NCBI GenBank assembly: GCA_016190005.1
Contig: JACPRK010000146.1
Location: forward strand, 1-64,000
Length of the DNA stretch: 64,000 nucleotides
Direction of reading: 5' to 3'
From: Candidatus Wallbacteria bacterium
GTDB taxonomy: Bacteria > Muiribacteriota > UBA6191 > JACPRK01
Below, piece after piece: positions 45,879 to 54,680 of this stretch. A program made the translations under genes and the position numbers. Position 1 is the stretch's first letter; each line of letters starts with the position of its first letter. The notes under the pieces are model-generated. The model ran no database searches. It had not been told where the DNA came from and saw only the letters and a list, made by a program, of their open reading frames with translations.

Positions 45879-45916
45879 GGTTGGGCTCGACCACGACCCG
45901 CGAGCACAGCCGGGCG
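45879..45916. repeat. 38-bp direct repeat, copy 2
   Basis: Same orientation as 43910-43947 with two substitutions (T to C, G to A). It includes part of the 7-bp inverted repeat CGCGGGT/ACCCGCG. Confidence 0.75.
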
Positions 45917-45927
45917 TTGGGCGCGTT

Positions 45928-45948
45928 GACCCCGGTGTCACCGGGGTC
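45928..45948. repeat. perfect 21-bp hairpin
   Basis: GACCCCGGTG, a single T, then CACCGGGGTC. It lies 11 bp from repeat copy 2 and is followed on the plus strand by AGCTTTTCG. It could be a terminator or part of a mobile-element end. Confidence 0.45.
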
Positions 45949-46123
45949 GTGGCGAGCTTTTCGTAGGACTCGCGGTGGCGGCCTTCCTTGCCAGCATCCC
46001 CGTCGGGCGAATGCTCGATCAGAGGCGCAGAAAGAGCCGCTCGCCCGTATCGACCGCGGGTTGGGCAACTGCCCGCAAACCGATACCTTCCGGACCACCG
46101 ACCTCCGGCAGCGAGGACTCCGT

Positions 46124-46714
46124 CTAGTAGTCCTCGTTGATCTGGGCCGCGTCCCAGAGCTCGCGGTACTTCCCCTGCACGTAGGGGTCGAGCCGCTGGG
46201 CGTAGTCGAGCCCCAGCGCATTCGCGCGGATGAGCTGGATCACGTCGTCCAAGTCGCGGGGGCGATGCGGCGCCGTCATGCCGCTGGCGAGCTTCAGCTC
46301 CAGCAGTACCGTTAGCGGGAGCACGGGCATCCCGTCTGCGCTGGCTTCGGACGCCCGCGCCGGGTCGGGAAAGGCCACGGGCTTCGGCTTGCCGTCGCCG
46401 GGATAGCCGCCCGTCAGCAGGATGTCGATCTTGACGTTGTCCTGCGTATCTCGTATTGCCTTGGAGCCAGGAAAGACCTCGACCCAGCCGCGGCCCAGCC
46501 ATCGTTCCTTGAAACGCCGCAGACCCTCCGCTGTGAGGAGGACGTCCACATCGGCCGTCGTGCGGTGGTAGCCGTGGATGTTGGCCGCGAGCGCTCCAGC
46601 GATGGCAAAGGGGATATCGAGGTCCTTGAGCGCCTGCGCCAGCCGGGTGGCAGTCCGGTGGATTGGAGATTTTCCCATGAAGAATTCATCGGCCCTTCGT
46701 AGAACTTCCGACAT
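46124..46714 (-). CDS. nucleotidyltransferase-fold protein (AbiEii/DUF6036-like)
   Basis: About 196 residues. The nucleotidyltransferase core is visible: FAIAGALAANIHGYHRTTAD, with the metal-binding DVDVLL, then VKIDILLTGGYPG. Such proteins are minimal nucleotidyltransferases, some of them toxins of type IV toxin-antitoxin systems. No cognate antitoxin gene is adjacent. ATG 46714 is used; GTG 46726 is four codons upstream. It appears intact, within the decayed accessory zone. Confidence 0.7.
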   Translation of the reverse strand: MSEVLRRADEFFMGKSPIHRTATRLAQALKDLDIPFAIAGALAANIHGYHRTTADVDVLLTAEGLRRFKERWLGRGWVEVFPGSKAIRDTQDNVKIDILLTGGYPGDGKPKPVAFPDPARASEASADGMPVLPLTVLLELKLASGMTAPHRPRDLDDVIQLIRANALGLDYAQRLDPYVQGKYRELWDAAQINEDY

Positions 46715-46884
46715 CGTGAAGTGCACGATCGAAATGTACCACGCCGTCCTCGGACCTCAGGGGCCACCGGTCGGACTCGGAGTGCGACCTCCAATTCACG
46801 GGCCCCTGGCCTCGCGTGACCTCCAGGTCACTTGCCGCGGCAGCCGATGGCCCGAAAAGCCGCTTGGAAGTCCCGTTCGGCGGT

Positions 46885-47180
46885 GTCCGGTACGGAAACG
46901 TCGTGAAGGTCTTGGCCCTGGAGGAGGGCGCCGGGGCGATCGTCTACGAGCTGCTGGATGGTGAAACGCTGGCCCAGCAGGTGGAGCGAGAGGGTCGACT
47001 GAATCTCGAAGATGCGTTGAGTCTTTGCCTTCAAGCGGCGCAAGCGCTGGCGGAAGTCCACCGACGCGGCATCTTGCACCGGGACGTGAAGTCGCAGAAC
47101 CTTCTCGTGACACCTGAAGGCGTCTTCAAGCTGCTCGACTTCGGTCTCGCGTTCTCGGATGATCCGTCGGCAGGCGACGG
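46885..47180 (+). pseudogene. Ser/Thr protein kinase fragment
   Basis: Only the middle of a Hanks kinase remains: NVVKVLALEEGAGAIVYELL, ETLAQQVEREG, ILHRDVKSQNLLV and FKLLDFGLAFSDD. The glycine loop and catalytic lysine upstream and the activation and C-lobe parts downstream are missing. The frame continues as arginine-rich nonsense antisense to the methyltransferase. Homology ends about 20 bp before the methyltransferase stop. Confidence 0.7.
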
Positions 47181-47197
47181 GCGGCGCGGCTTCCGGG

Positions 47198-47935
47198 CTA
47201 ACGCTTCCGCAGCACCACCAGGCGGCGGGTGTCGGAGTGGAGGCGCTCCAGGGCGAAGAAGCGGGCGAGCCAGTCGAAGGTGCGGTCGCTGTAGAAGGCG
47301 ACGTGGGTCTCGTCGCGCAGGTACCACCAGGAGGCGAGCTCGAGGCCCGGGCGGACCAGCTCCGTCATCACCACCAGCAGCCCGCGCGGGGCCAGCAACT
47401 CCACGACGGCGGCCACGTCTCGCCCGGGCGACTGGAAGTGCTCGAAGACCTCGGTCGCCGTAATGGCGTCGAAAGGTCCTTCGGGTCGTGGCGCCGGGAA
47501 GAAGAGCGGATCGTAGCGGCTGACCGCGAAGCCGCGCTCTTGCAGCATCCCGGCCAGCACCGGCTCGGGCCCGCAGCCGAAATCGAGAACGCGTGCAGGA
47601 ACCGCCAGGCGCGCCTGGAGCGCCTCCATCGCCGGCGTCAGGAACGCGACGTAGCCCTCATCGTCCGGCCGGTTCCGGTGCTTGGCGTAACGCGCCCTGC
47701 ACCGCTCCTCGGAGGGATGCCCCCTCGGCGGCACGAATAGCAGATCGCACACGCCGCAGCGAAGCAACTGCCTCCCGAACGCGGTGAGCGCCGGCCCCGC
47801 CGCCTCCCCGCAGAGCGGGCAGCCGAGGGTTTCCTGAGTCGCGTTCCTGGTGGGCGTCGGGGCCGGAGTCACGGGAGCCGGGGGCTCCCTGCGATTCCGT
47901 CGCGCCGCACTGCCCCGCGCCGGGGAGCTCTTCAT
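47198..47935 (-). CDS. class I SAM-dependent methyltransferase with N-terminal zinc ribbon
   Basis: 245 residues. After a basic, disordered 35-residue N-terminus come two CxxC-type pairs (CPLCG and CGVC) for a zinc ribbon, then a class I methyltransferase domain: motif I VLDFGCGPEP, then DAITATEVFEHF and LLVVMTELV. The ordering matches zinc-ribbon plus Methyltransf_23-type enzymes, whose acceptors are often sugars or small molecules. The acceptor is unknown. Its ATG overlaps the stop of the channel homologue (ATGA), so they are probably co-translated. Confidence 0.8.
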   Translation of the reverse strand: MKSSPARGSAARRNRREPPAPVTPAPTPTRNATQETLGCPLCGEAAGPALTAFGRQLLRCGVCDLLFVPPRGHPSEERCRARYAKHRNRPDDEGYVAFLTPAMEALQARLAVPARVLDFGCGPEPVLAGMLQERGFAVSRYDPLFFPAPRPEGPFDAITATEVFEHFQSPGRDVAAVVELLAPRGLLVVMTELVRPGLELASWWYLRDETHVAFYSDRTFDWLARFFALERLHSDTRRLVVLRKR

Positions 47936-48906
47936 CGCAGCCAGAGCAGCACCAGCAGGCCGCCGATGTAGCAGGCCGTCAGGCCGGCCGCAGCAATCCG
48001 GTCCGCCAGCCGGGCGCGCTCGAGCTGGCCGCGGTCCTTCGCCCGAATGACGAAGATTGTCTCCACGAGCGCTGCCAGGATGATGAGGTAAGCGAGGTTG
48101 TACACCTTGTCCATGAGCACGAGGTAGCCCACGTTCGGCAGATCGGAGCCCTCCGCCAGGTGAAGCGCGATGATCGACAAGAGGCTCGTGATCACGATTC
48201 CGATCCGCGCATCGACGTACTCAGGCATCAGCAAGAACGCGAGGAACGTGGAGAGGATGATCACGCTGATCGGCAGCAGGATGCGGATCAGATAGGCCCG
48301 CCGGGACCGCTCGACCGCGAGGCCGTACACCAGGCGCGCGTAGCTCTCCGTCCCCGAGGAGCGGCGCACATCGCCGAAGTGGCTGTCGTACCGGGCGACC
48401 GAGACCTCGCGGATCTGACCGGAGATCTCCCAACCCGGGAGTTTCAACTCGGGGTTGAAACCGGTGTCGCGCTCGTCCAGCACGTACACCAGGTCGGACG
48501 TCTCGTTGCGCGTCTCCTCGAGCCGCACCACGATCTGCTGGCGGTCCAGCGGGTAGTCCCAGAGCTCGAACTTGCGATTGAACTTACCCTGGATGCGGAA
48601 GACCTGGTAGTGCTCTCCGGACGGCAGCAGGACCGGCTCGTCGTAGATCGCGTCCTTCGTCATGCCCCACTTCTCCACGACGTTGGTCATCTCGAAGCTG
48701 CGCGTCGGATCGATTGCCCCCTGCCAGCGGAACCAGAGATAGAAGTCCGCCGTGTAGATCGACGTCTTCATGTCGATGTCGTTGACGTTGACCAGGTAGA
48801 CGCCGGTGTGGACCCGCTGGGGAGCGGCGGCGGCCGGGGCGGGGATGGCCAGCGCGGCAAGCAACATCCCCAGGAACAGGCCGCGGAACTCGGAGGGTAA
48901 GCGCAT
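47932..48906 (-). CDS. prokaryotic pentameric ligand-gated ion channel homologue
   Basis: 324 residues with the Cys-loop-receptor plan without the Cys pair. Signal peptide (to about 27), a beta-sandwich extracellular domain with TSIYTADFYLWFRW and the loop YPLDRQQIVVRLEE, then four membrane helices: RILLPISVIILSTFLAFLLM, ITSLLSIIALHLAEG, VYNLAYLIILAALVETIFVI and LTACYIGGLLVLLWL. This is the GLIC/ELIC architecture. A loop of about 18 residues joins M3 and M4. It is probably a ligand- or proton-gated channel of the inner membrane; the ligand is unknown. First gene of an operon with the methyltransferase. Confidence 0.85.
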   Translation of the reverse strand: MRLPSEFRGLFLGMLLAALAIPAPAAAAPQRVHTGVYLVNVNDIDMKTSIYTADFYLWFRWQGAIDPTRSFEMTNVVEKWGMTKDAIYDEPVLLPSGEHYQVFRIQGKFNRKFELWDYPLDRQQIVVRLEETRNETSDLVYVLDERDTGFNPELKLPGWEISGQIREVSVARYDSHFGDVRRSSGTESYARLVYGLAVERSRRAYLIRILLPISVIILSTFLAFLLMPEYVDARIGIVITSLLSIIALHLAEGSDLPNVGYLVLMDKVYNLAYLIILAALVETIFVIRAKDRGQLERARLADRIAAAGLTACYIGGLLVLLWLR

Positions 48907-49164
48907 CAGCGGATCGGCACGTGGTCGGCCTCACCCGGTCGGTCCGGATGCGGCAAGTGGCAAGCAGTGGCGACGATGACTTTCATGGCAGGGTTCCCGG
49001 CAACAGTCTACCGGAGTGGCGGCCACGGCAACGGTAAGCTCGTCGCTCGGATGGAGCCGAGCAGCGTCCGGGATTCGCTAGCTGCCGGGTCAATGCCTCT
49101 CCGGCTGAGCCCGCACCCCTGGCCTCCCCTCGTCCTCGCGCCGCGGATGCTACATTCCGAGGCG

Positions 49165-51447
49165 ATGGAAGAGGAAAGACTCCCGCGCTACTTCGGCCGC
49201 TATGAGCTGGTGGGGGAGATCGGCGCGGGGGGGATGGGCGTCGTGATGAGGGGGTTCGATCCGCAGCTGAAGCGGGAGGTTGCGGTCAAGATTCTGCCCG
49301 TGCACCTGCGGAAAATCCCGACGGTGGCAGACCGATTCCGCCGGGAGGCGCTGGCGCTGGCGCGGCTGAGCCATCCGAACATCGTGCGGGTCTTCGACGT
49401 GGGAGAGGAGGGAAACTTCCTCTACTACGTGATGGAGCTGCTGCCCGGCGCCGGTCTGGACAAGCGGCGGGCGAAGGTCGAGGAAGGGCAGGCCGCGCCG
49501 GCCTTTCTGGCGCGCGAGTTCGTGGGCGTGTTCGCGCCGCTGGCCGACGCGCTGGCGATGGTGCACGAGGCAGGGCTGGTCCATCGCGATATCAAGCCTG
49601 CCAACATTCTGGCAGGAGTTCCCGAACGGGGGGCGGTCCTGACCGATTTCGGACTGGCCTGGCTGGACGATCAGAGCCAGCTGACTCAGAGCGGGCTGAT
49701 CGTCGGGACGGGGCGCTACATGGCGCCCGAGCAGCTCCAGGGCGAGCCGCCCGGGCCGCTCTGCGACCTCTACTCGCTGGGTGTGACGATGTGGGAGTAC
49801 GCCACGGGGCGCGTGCCGTTCGAGGGCTTGCGGGGGGAGCAGCTGCTAGTCGGCAGGCTCTCGGCCACGCTGGCGCCGGTCGGCAAGATCGCGCCCAGGG
49901 TGCCGGCCGGATTGGCCGGGACGATCGACCGCTGCGTGGCGATGGATCCGGAGGACCGGTTCGAGAACGCGCGGGAGCTGGCCCGGGCCCTTCGGGGCGA
50001 GACCGGTTTACTCGAAAGCTCCGTCGACTCCACTCGACCACCGGCGCCGAGCGGTGCGCGGGCGGCGGCCCGAGGAACAGGGGGGCGGCTGTCGTTTGCG
50101 GCGAAAGGCGTGCCGGCGGCCAGACCGGAGGAGCCCGGGCCAGCGCCCGGGGATGGACGGCGCGTGGCCACCGGACTCGCGCTCCTCTTGGCAGCGGCGA
50201 TCGCAGGCGCGGCCGGGGCGGTGGCGGTTCTGAGGCCGTCCGCGCCGGTGGTCGAGGAGCAGCTGGAGCCAGCACCGCCAGAGCCCAGGCCCGCGCCGGT
50301 AACCGAGGCGCCCAGGCCCAGGAACCCCGCGCCCTCGCCCGCGGCGCAGCGCCCGCCCGAGCCGACCGCGCGGGCACTCAAGACCGGACCTGCCCTCACG
50401 CTGGCGCCGGTCGAGGAGCGTGCCTGGCGCGCGGCCATGGCGCGGGACGGGGAGAAATTGATCGTGGCCTGGACGGCCGAGGCCGGGCGTGTGCGGCTGG
50501 CGGTGAGCGACGACGGCGGCGTTCGCTGGCGGCGGCTGCCCGCTGACGAGCGGCTGCGGTGCTTTCCGGTGGGGGAGCTGCGAATGGCCGCGAGCCCGGG
50601 CCGAGTCCATCTGGTCTACGTGGGTCCCGGCCAGCAGGCGAGCCCATGGGTCTACGCGGCCTCGGCTCCGTCGGCGACGCTCGCCTTCGAGCCGCCTGTC
50701 CCGCTTGGCAGCGCGTACAGGACGGAGCTGGTGCCCGCGCTTGCCTGGGGCGCCCAGCCGGAAGGGCCGAGCTGGCTGCTGGCAGCCTGGCAGTCGTACT
50801 CCTCCCGAGGAATCGAGGCCGCCTGGAGCACCGATGGTGGCAAGAGCTGGGGGCCGGCCGCCAAGATCCCCGGAACCGACGCCAACACGCACTGGCCCGC
50901 CGTCGCCGTGTTGCCGGACGCCGCCGTGCTCGTCTGGCAGCGGGAGAACGACGACATCCGTTCGTCAACGCTCCACGTCGTGCGGTCTCGCGGGCCTGCG
51001 GCCCCGTGGTCGGCCCCGCAGACGCTCGTCGTCACCTCCCCCGGCATCGACCGAGGATTTGCCTCGATGGCCGCCGACGGGCGGCTCCTGCACTTGCAGT
51101 GGTCAGAGAAATCATTCACGGGCCGGCGGATGGTCTACACGCAGAGCCACGACGGCGGCCGTACATTCGGATCCGGACGCCTCGTCGGCAGCTGGCCTTG
51201 CAACGATCGCCGCAACGCGCTCGTCGCGCTCGGATCTCGCCTCTGGTCGACCTGGGAGGACAAGACCGCCCGGGAGAACAAGTGGGCCACCAGCTCCGAC
51301 GGGGGCCGAACGTGGACCCGCGAATCGACCCTCTACCCCTTTGTCTCACTGTCGAAACCTGCCTCTCTCGCGCTCGACTCGGCCGGCCGCTGCTGGGCCG
51401 TCTGGGCTGGGGAGGGCGGCGACGTGCAGGCCTCTGGACTCCCGTGA
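49165..51447 (+). CDS. Ser/Thr protein kinase with BNR/sialidase-like extracellular domain
   Basis: About 760 residues. The kinase domain spans about 10-275: GAGGMG, VAVKIL, LVHRDIKPAN, DFGLAW and GTGRYMAPEQ. A Pro/Ala-rich linker flanks one membrane helix (VATGLALLLAAAIAGAAGAVAVL, about 333-355). The C-terminal ~300 residues form a beta-propeller-like region with Asp-box/BNR repeats (VSDDGGVRW, STDGGKSWG, SHDGGRTFG, SSDGGRTWT). It is a transmembrane signalling kinase with a probable glycan or protein-binding sensor. ATG 49165 has GAGG very close; ATG 49147 is possible, and TACATT (49150-49155) could be a -10 box. Confidence 0.9.
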   Translation: MEEERLPRYFGRYELVGEIGAGGMGVVMRGFDPQLKREVAVKILPVHLRKIPTVADRFRREALALARLSHPNIVRVFDVGEEGNFLYYVMELLPGAGLDKRRAKVEEGQAAPAFLAREFVGVFAPLADALAMVHEAGLVHRDIKPANILAGVPERGAVLTDFGLAWLDDQSQLTQSGLIVGTGRYMAPEQLQGEPPGPLCDLYSLGVTMWEYATGRVPFEGLRGEQLLVGRLSATLAPVGKIAPRVPAGLAGTIDRCVAMDPEDRFENARELARALRGETGLLESSVDSTRPPAPSGARAAARGTGGRLSFAAKGVPAARPEEPGPAPGDGRRVATGLALLLAAAIAGAAGAVAVLRPSAPVVEEQLEPAPPEPRPAPVTEAPRPRNPAPSPAAQRPPEPTARALKTGPALTLAPVEERAWRAAMARDGEKLIVAWTAEAGRVRLAVSDDGGVRWRRLPADERLRCFPVGELRMAASPGRVHLVYVGPGQQASPWVYAASAPSATLAFEPPVPLGSAYRTELVPALAWGAQPEGPSWLLAAWQSYSSRGIEAAWSTDGGKSWGPAAKIPGTDANTHWPAVAVLPDAAVLVWQRENDDIRSSTLHVVRSRGPAAPWSAPQTLVVTSPGIDRGFASMAADGRLLHLQWSEKSFTGRRMVYTQSHDGGRTFGSGRLVGSWPCNDRRNALVALGSRLWSTWEDKTARENKWATSSDGGRTWTRESTLYPFVSLSKPASLALDSAGRCWAVWAGEGGDVQASGLP

Positions 51448-51509
51448 CAGGCGCATGAAAAGCAAGACACAAACCATCATGAAGTCGGAGATTTTGTCGC
51501 CCCGAGTGC

Positions 51510-51537
51510 TTGATTAACGTCGGGCTCGGAGTAAACT
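51510..51537 (+). promoter_or_regulatory. possible sigma70-type promoter for prkA
   Basis: TTGATT (51510-51515), a 16-bp spacer and TAAACT (51532-51537), about 75 bp upstream of the prkA ATG, in an otherwise GC-rich gap. Confidence 0.4.
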
Positions 51538-51612
51538 GACCGTAGCGGCAAGCGCCCCTTGCCGCCTCATTTCTGGATTTTCAGCCCCCTCGAGGGGAAG
51601 AGAGCGCCCCCC

Positions 51613-53328
51613 ATGTCAGAGACCGCCAAATCCAAGTCGAACGGCCTCGAGTCGATCGCGACCGTCGGGGACTACATCGCCGCCAGTGGCCGCAACCCTC
51701 GCCTGCGGCGCAACACCCACCATTACATCTCCGACATGCTGGACCACTTCGGGCCGGACGTGGTCTTCGAGGGGATCTTCGGCCTCGAGGACCAGATCAA
51801 GAACGTGGTCCTCTTCTTCCACGCGCATGGGACCAGCCTGGAGCGCCGTCTGCTCCTGTTCGTCGGGCCGCAGGGGGCCGGCAAGTCCTACATGGTCGAC
51901 AAGATCAAGAAGCACCTCGACCTCTACAGCCATACGGAGGTCGGCGCGCTCTGGGGGGTCATCGGCTGCCCGTTCCACCAGCACCCCTTCGACTTGATCC
52001 CCCACACTCAGCGCGATCAGATCAAGGAGAAGATGGGCATCCGTTGGTTCCCGGAGGCCATACCCTGCCCCGTCTGCGAGCAAAAGATCCGCAAGCACGG
52101 CTCCTGGGATGCGGTGCCGGTGGAGCGCATTCACATTTCGACCACCGGCAAGTGCGGCCTGGCCAAGCACACGCCGACCGACCTGCGTCGCGAGGACATC
52201 ACCAACTTCCTGGGGAACATCAACTTCTCCAAGCTCAAGAAGATCGGCTCCACTTACGACCCCGAATCGTTCGACTTCGAGGGGAAGATCATCTGGGCCA
52301 ATCGCGGTCTGCTCGACTGGACGGAGATCTTCAAGAGCCGCCGCCAGCTCCTGGGGCTGCTGCTGGAGCTGATCCAGAGCAAGCGGATCGACATGGCCAA
52401 CTTCCCCACCGTGCATGTCGACGAGATCGTGCTCGGGCACACGAATTTCCCCGAGTACCAGGTGTTCGTCAACGAGGAGATCATGGAGCCGCTCCGGGGC
52501 CGAATCTTCAAGATCGAGTTCCCCTACGGCTTGGACGTCGATAACGAGAAGCACATCTACCGCAAGTTCATCGAGCGCACGGATCACCTCACCGGCCAGA
52601 CCAAGCACGTCTCCGAGGACACGCTCTCCTTCGTCTCGACCTACGCCGTGAAGACGCGGCGCGAGACGAAGGGGATGAACGGCCTGTCTCCCAGGTTCTT
52701 TCAGGATGTGATGTCGGTCGCCTACACGCAGGCCGAGGAGTGCATCGACATCGAGACGGTCAGCACCGCCATCCTCAAGATGTTCGACCACAAGTCCCAC
52801 AAGGACCTGAACGTCGACAAGATGAAGGAGATCTTCGAGAAGACCAAGGAGGAGTTCTTCCACGAGCGCGTGGAGACCTTCATCAACCGCATCATCCCGA
52901 CCAACAAGCAGTTCACCGACTACGGGCAGAAGTTCTACCGGAACTACCTCGACGCCGTCGCGCGCAACGTCCGGGGTGACAAGCTGAGCCCGACCGAGGA
53001 AGGCCTGATCCAGGAGGTGGAGGACCTGCTGGTCGCCAAGGAGAAGATCAGCCCGAAGGGGAAGGCCGCCTTCGAATCGGTGCTCGTGGAGCGTTACGAA
53101 GAGCTGGAGAAGATGCCCTACGACAAGAACGAGCAGCTCGGCGTCGTCATCAACGAGGTGGTCTTCAACCACGTGAAGAACTTCCTGCGCCTCTCCAACA
53201 AGACCAAGCGCATCGACGAGCAGAGCCGCGAGGTCCAGAAGATCCTGCGCGACTGCCTCATCAAGGACTACGGCTACTGCAAGCACTGCTCCCAGGTGCT
53301 CTTCAAGGTGCTGGGGGAGCACATCTGA
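51613..53328 (+). CDS. prkA: PrkA serine protein kinase / AAA+ protein
   Basis: 571 residues. The PrkA AAA domain carries Walker A GPQGAGKS (residues 85-92), then an insert with CPVC (about 155). The kinase-related C-terminal domain follows (YRKFIERTDHL, NEQLGVVINEVVFNHVKNF), and a CKHC pair lies near the end. PrkA is an ATPase/Ser kinase active under nutrient stress or sporulation-like states. ATG 51613 follows a purine-rich stretch (GAGGGGAAGAG); the upstream extension in frame is not conserved. It heads the conserved prkA-yhbH-spoVR set. Confidence 0.94.
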   Translation: MSETAKSKSNGLESIATVGDYIAASGRNPRLRRNTHHYISDMLDHFGPDVVFEGIFGLEDQIKNVVLFFHAHGTSLERRLLLFVGPQGAGKSYMVDKIKKHLDLYSHTEVGALWGVIGCPFHQHPFDLIPHTQRDQIKEKMGIRWFPEAIPCPVCEQKIRKHGSWDAVPVERIHISTTGKCGLAKHTPTDLRREDITNFLGNINFSKLKKIGSTYDPESFDFEGKIIWANRGLLDWTEIFKSRRQLLGLLLELIQSKRIDMANFPTVHVDEIVLGHTNFPEYQVFVNEEIMEPLRGRIFKIEFPYGLDVDNEKHIYRKFIERTDHLTGQTKHVSEDTLSFVSTYAVKTRRETKGMNGLSPRFFQDVMSVAYTQAEECIDIETVSTAILKMFDHKSHKDLNVDKMKEIFEKTKEEFFHERVETFINRIIPTNKQFTDYGQKFYRNYLDAVARNVRGDKLSPTEEGLIQEVEDLLVAKEKISPKGKAAFESVLVERYEELEKMPYDKNEQLGVVINEVVFNHVKNFLRLSNKTKRIDEQSREVQKILRDCLIKDYGYCKHCSQVLFKVLGEHI

Positions 53329-53332
53329 AGAA

Positions 53333-53505
53333 GACAGTAGTCAGTAGACAGTAGTCAGTAGGAGGCCCGTCGAGAGTGTTGCGTAGTTTGGGACTGCCAC
53401 CGACAGCAGCGCGCCTACCCGAGGCCCCCATGAATCTCTCCGAGTGCCGCACTCACCTACTGACTACTGGCTACTGACTACTGGCTACTGACTACTGGCT
53501 ACTCA
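53333..53505. repeat. inverted pair of heptad arrays between prkA and yhbH
   Basis: CAGTAGT/CAGTAGA units at 53333-53362 and CTACTGA/CTACTGG units at 53457-53505 are reverse complements of each other. They could pair as arms of a long imperfect hairpin around a 95-bp loop, inside what should be an operon. The loop does not match the core of the element at 77-128. Confidence 0.7.
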
Positions 53506-53514
53506 CTCCTCCCC

Positions 53515-54648
53515 ATGTACCTAGACCGCGGAAAGCTCGCCCAGATCGAGCATGACCGGAAGCTGAGGGAGTACCTCAAGAAGAACCTCAACGTCCTCGT
53601 GCAACGCCAGAAGCTGGTCAAGGATGGGAAGGTCAAGACCAACATCAGCGTGCTCGACCTGCCGACGCTCAAGTACGGAAAGCCCGAGAAAGAGGTCCTC
53701 GGCAGCGGCAGCGGCCAGAGCGGCAAAGGCAAACAGGGCAAGGGGGGCAAGGACCAGGGCGACGGCGAGCCGCAGGAGATCCTCGACCTCTCGGGCACGC
53801 TCGGCAGCGACGATCACTCCGAATCGCAGCTCGTGGAGCTCGACTTCGACGAGTTCGTCCGGCTGGCCCAGGAGCAGCTGATCGAGGAGCTGAACCTGCC
53901 GCCCATCGGCCGCGCCCAGATCACGGGCGACGTCGAGCGGGAGGAGGAACAGGACCTGATGGACCTGGACCGTCCGGGCTCTCAGGCCGACCTGAACCTG
54001 GAGCTGACGATGCTCGAGAGCCTGGGCCGGTCGATCCGTGAGACCGGCCGCCCGGACTACGACGTCGATCTGCGGCACGACGGCTGGTACAACACCGAGC
54101 TCCCCGAGGAAGAGCGGACCACGCGCGCGCTGGAGGTCTACCTGCTCGATATCTCGGGCAGCGTCAGCGGCCACAACATCGCACTCATCCGCAAATTCAT
54201 CTTCATCCTCTGGTACTACCTGGAGCACAAGTACACGACGAACGTCCGCAAGTTCGTGGTCTTCCAGGACGAGGCCGAGGAGGTGCAGCGCGACGAGTTC
54301 TTCAGCATCGAGTCGAAGGGCGGCACGCACATCTCCGCGGGCCTGGGCCGGGCCAAGGCGATCCTCGAAGGCCACGCGCAGTACGACCGCTACCTCTTCT
54401 TCTTCTCCGACGGAGACAACAGCTCCAGCGACGATGACGCGGCGCGTAAGGAGCTCGACGAGGTGCTGGAGAAGTTCGACCTCGTCTGCTACGGCCGGAT
54501 CAACCCGTGCGACAGCCCGGTCAGCCCGTTCAACAAGCTGGTGCGCGAGAAGGTCGCGTCCGTCAAGAACCTGGCTTTCAGCGACATCAAGGACCTGGAG
54601 AACGTCAAGCAGACCATCCAGGGGTTCCTGAACCTGATCTCGAAGTAG
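53515..54648 (+). CDS. YhbH/YeaH-family (DUF444) von Willebrand factor A protein
   Basis: 377 residues. A basic N-terminal helical region and a Gly/Lys-rich linker (about 62-80) are followed by an acidic segment and a vWA domain with the MIDAS motif DISGS (about 213), KGGTHISAGL and FFSDGDNSS. DUF444 proteins occur with PrkA and SpoVR and are needed for stress or sporulation functions in several phyla; biochemistry is poorly known. It lies 186 bp after prkA and one base before or overlapping spoVR. Confidence 0.92.
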   Translation: MYLDRGKLAQIEHDRKLREYLKKNLNVLVQRQKLVKDGKVKTNISVLDLPTLKYGKPEKEVLGSGSGQSGKGKQGKGGKDQGDGEPQEILDLSGTLGSDDHSESQLVELDFDEFVRLAQEQLIEELNLPPIGRAQITGDVEREEEQDLMDLDRPGSQADLNLELTMLESLGRSIRETGRPDYDVDLRHDGWYNTELPEEERTTRALEVYLLDISGSVSGHNIALIRKFIFILWYYLEHKYTTNVRKFVVFQDEAEEVQRDEFFSIESKGGTHISAGLGRAKAILEGHAQYDRYLFFFSDGDNSSSDDDAARKELDEVLEKFDLVCYGRINPCDSPVSPFNKLVREKVASVKNLAFSDIKDLENVKQTIQGFLNLISK

Positions 54649-54680
54649 TGGAGCCCGCCGAGCTCCGGGATGCCACGAAC

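Noticed and set aside
45862-45922. Full integron attC site
   Set aside because: A 59-60 bp stretch starts ATCCAAC and ends GTTGGGC, but the inner L boxes and folding expected of attC are not convincing, and copy 1 of the repeat lacks the partner core. No integrase is seen.
46124-46726. Complete type IV toxin-antitoxin pair
   Set aside because: Only the nucleotidyltransferase-like half is present; the neighbouring sequence holds no AbiEi-type antitoxin.
51616-53322. 568-codon frame antisense to prkA
   Set aside because: Leu/Val/Asp-rich mirror translation of a well-conserved gene.
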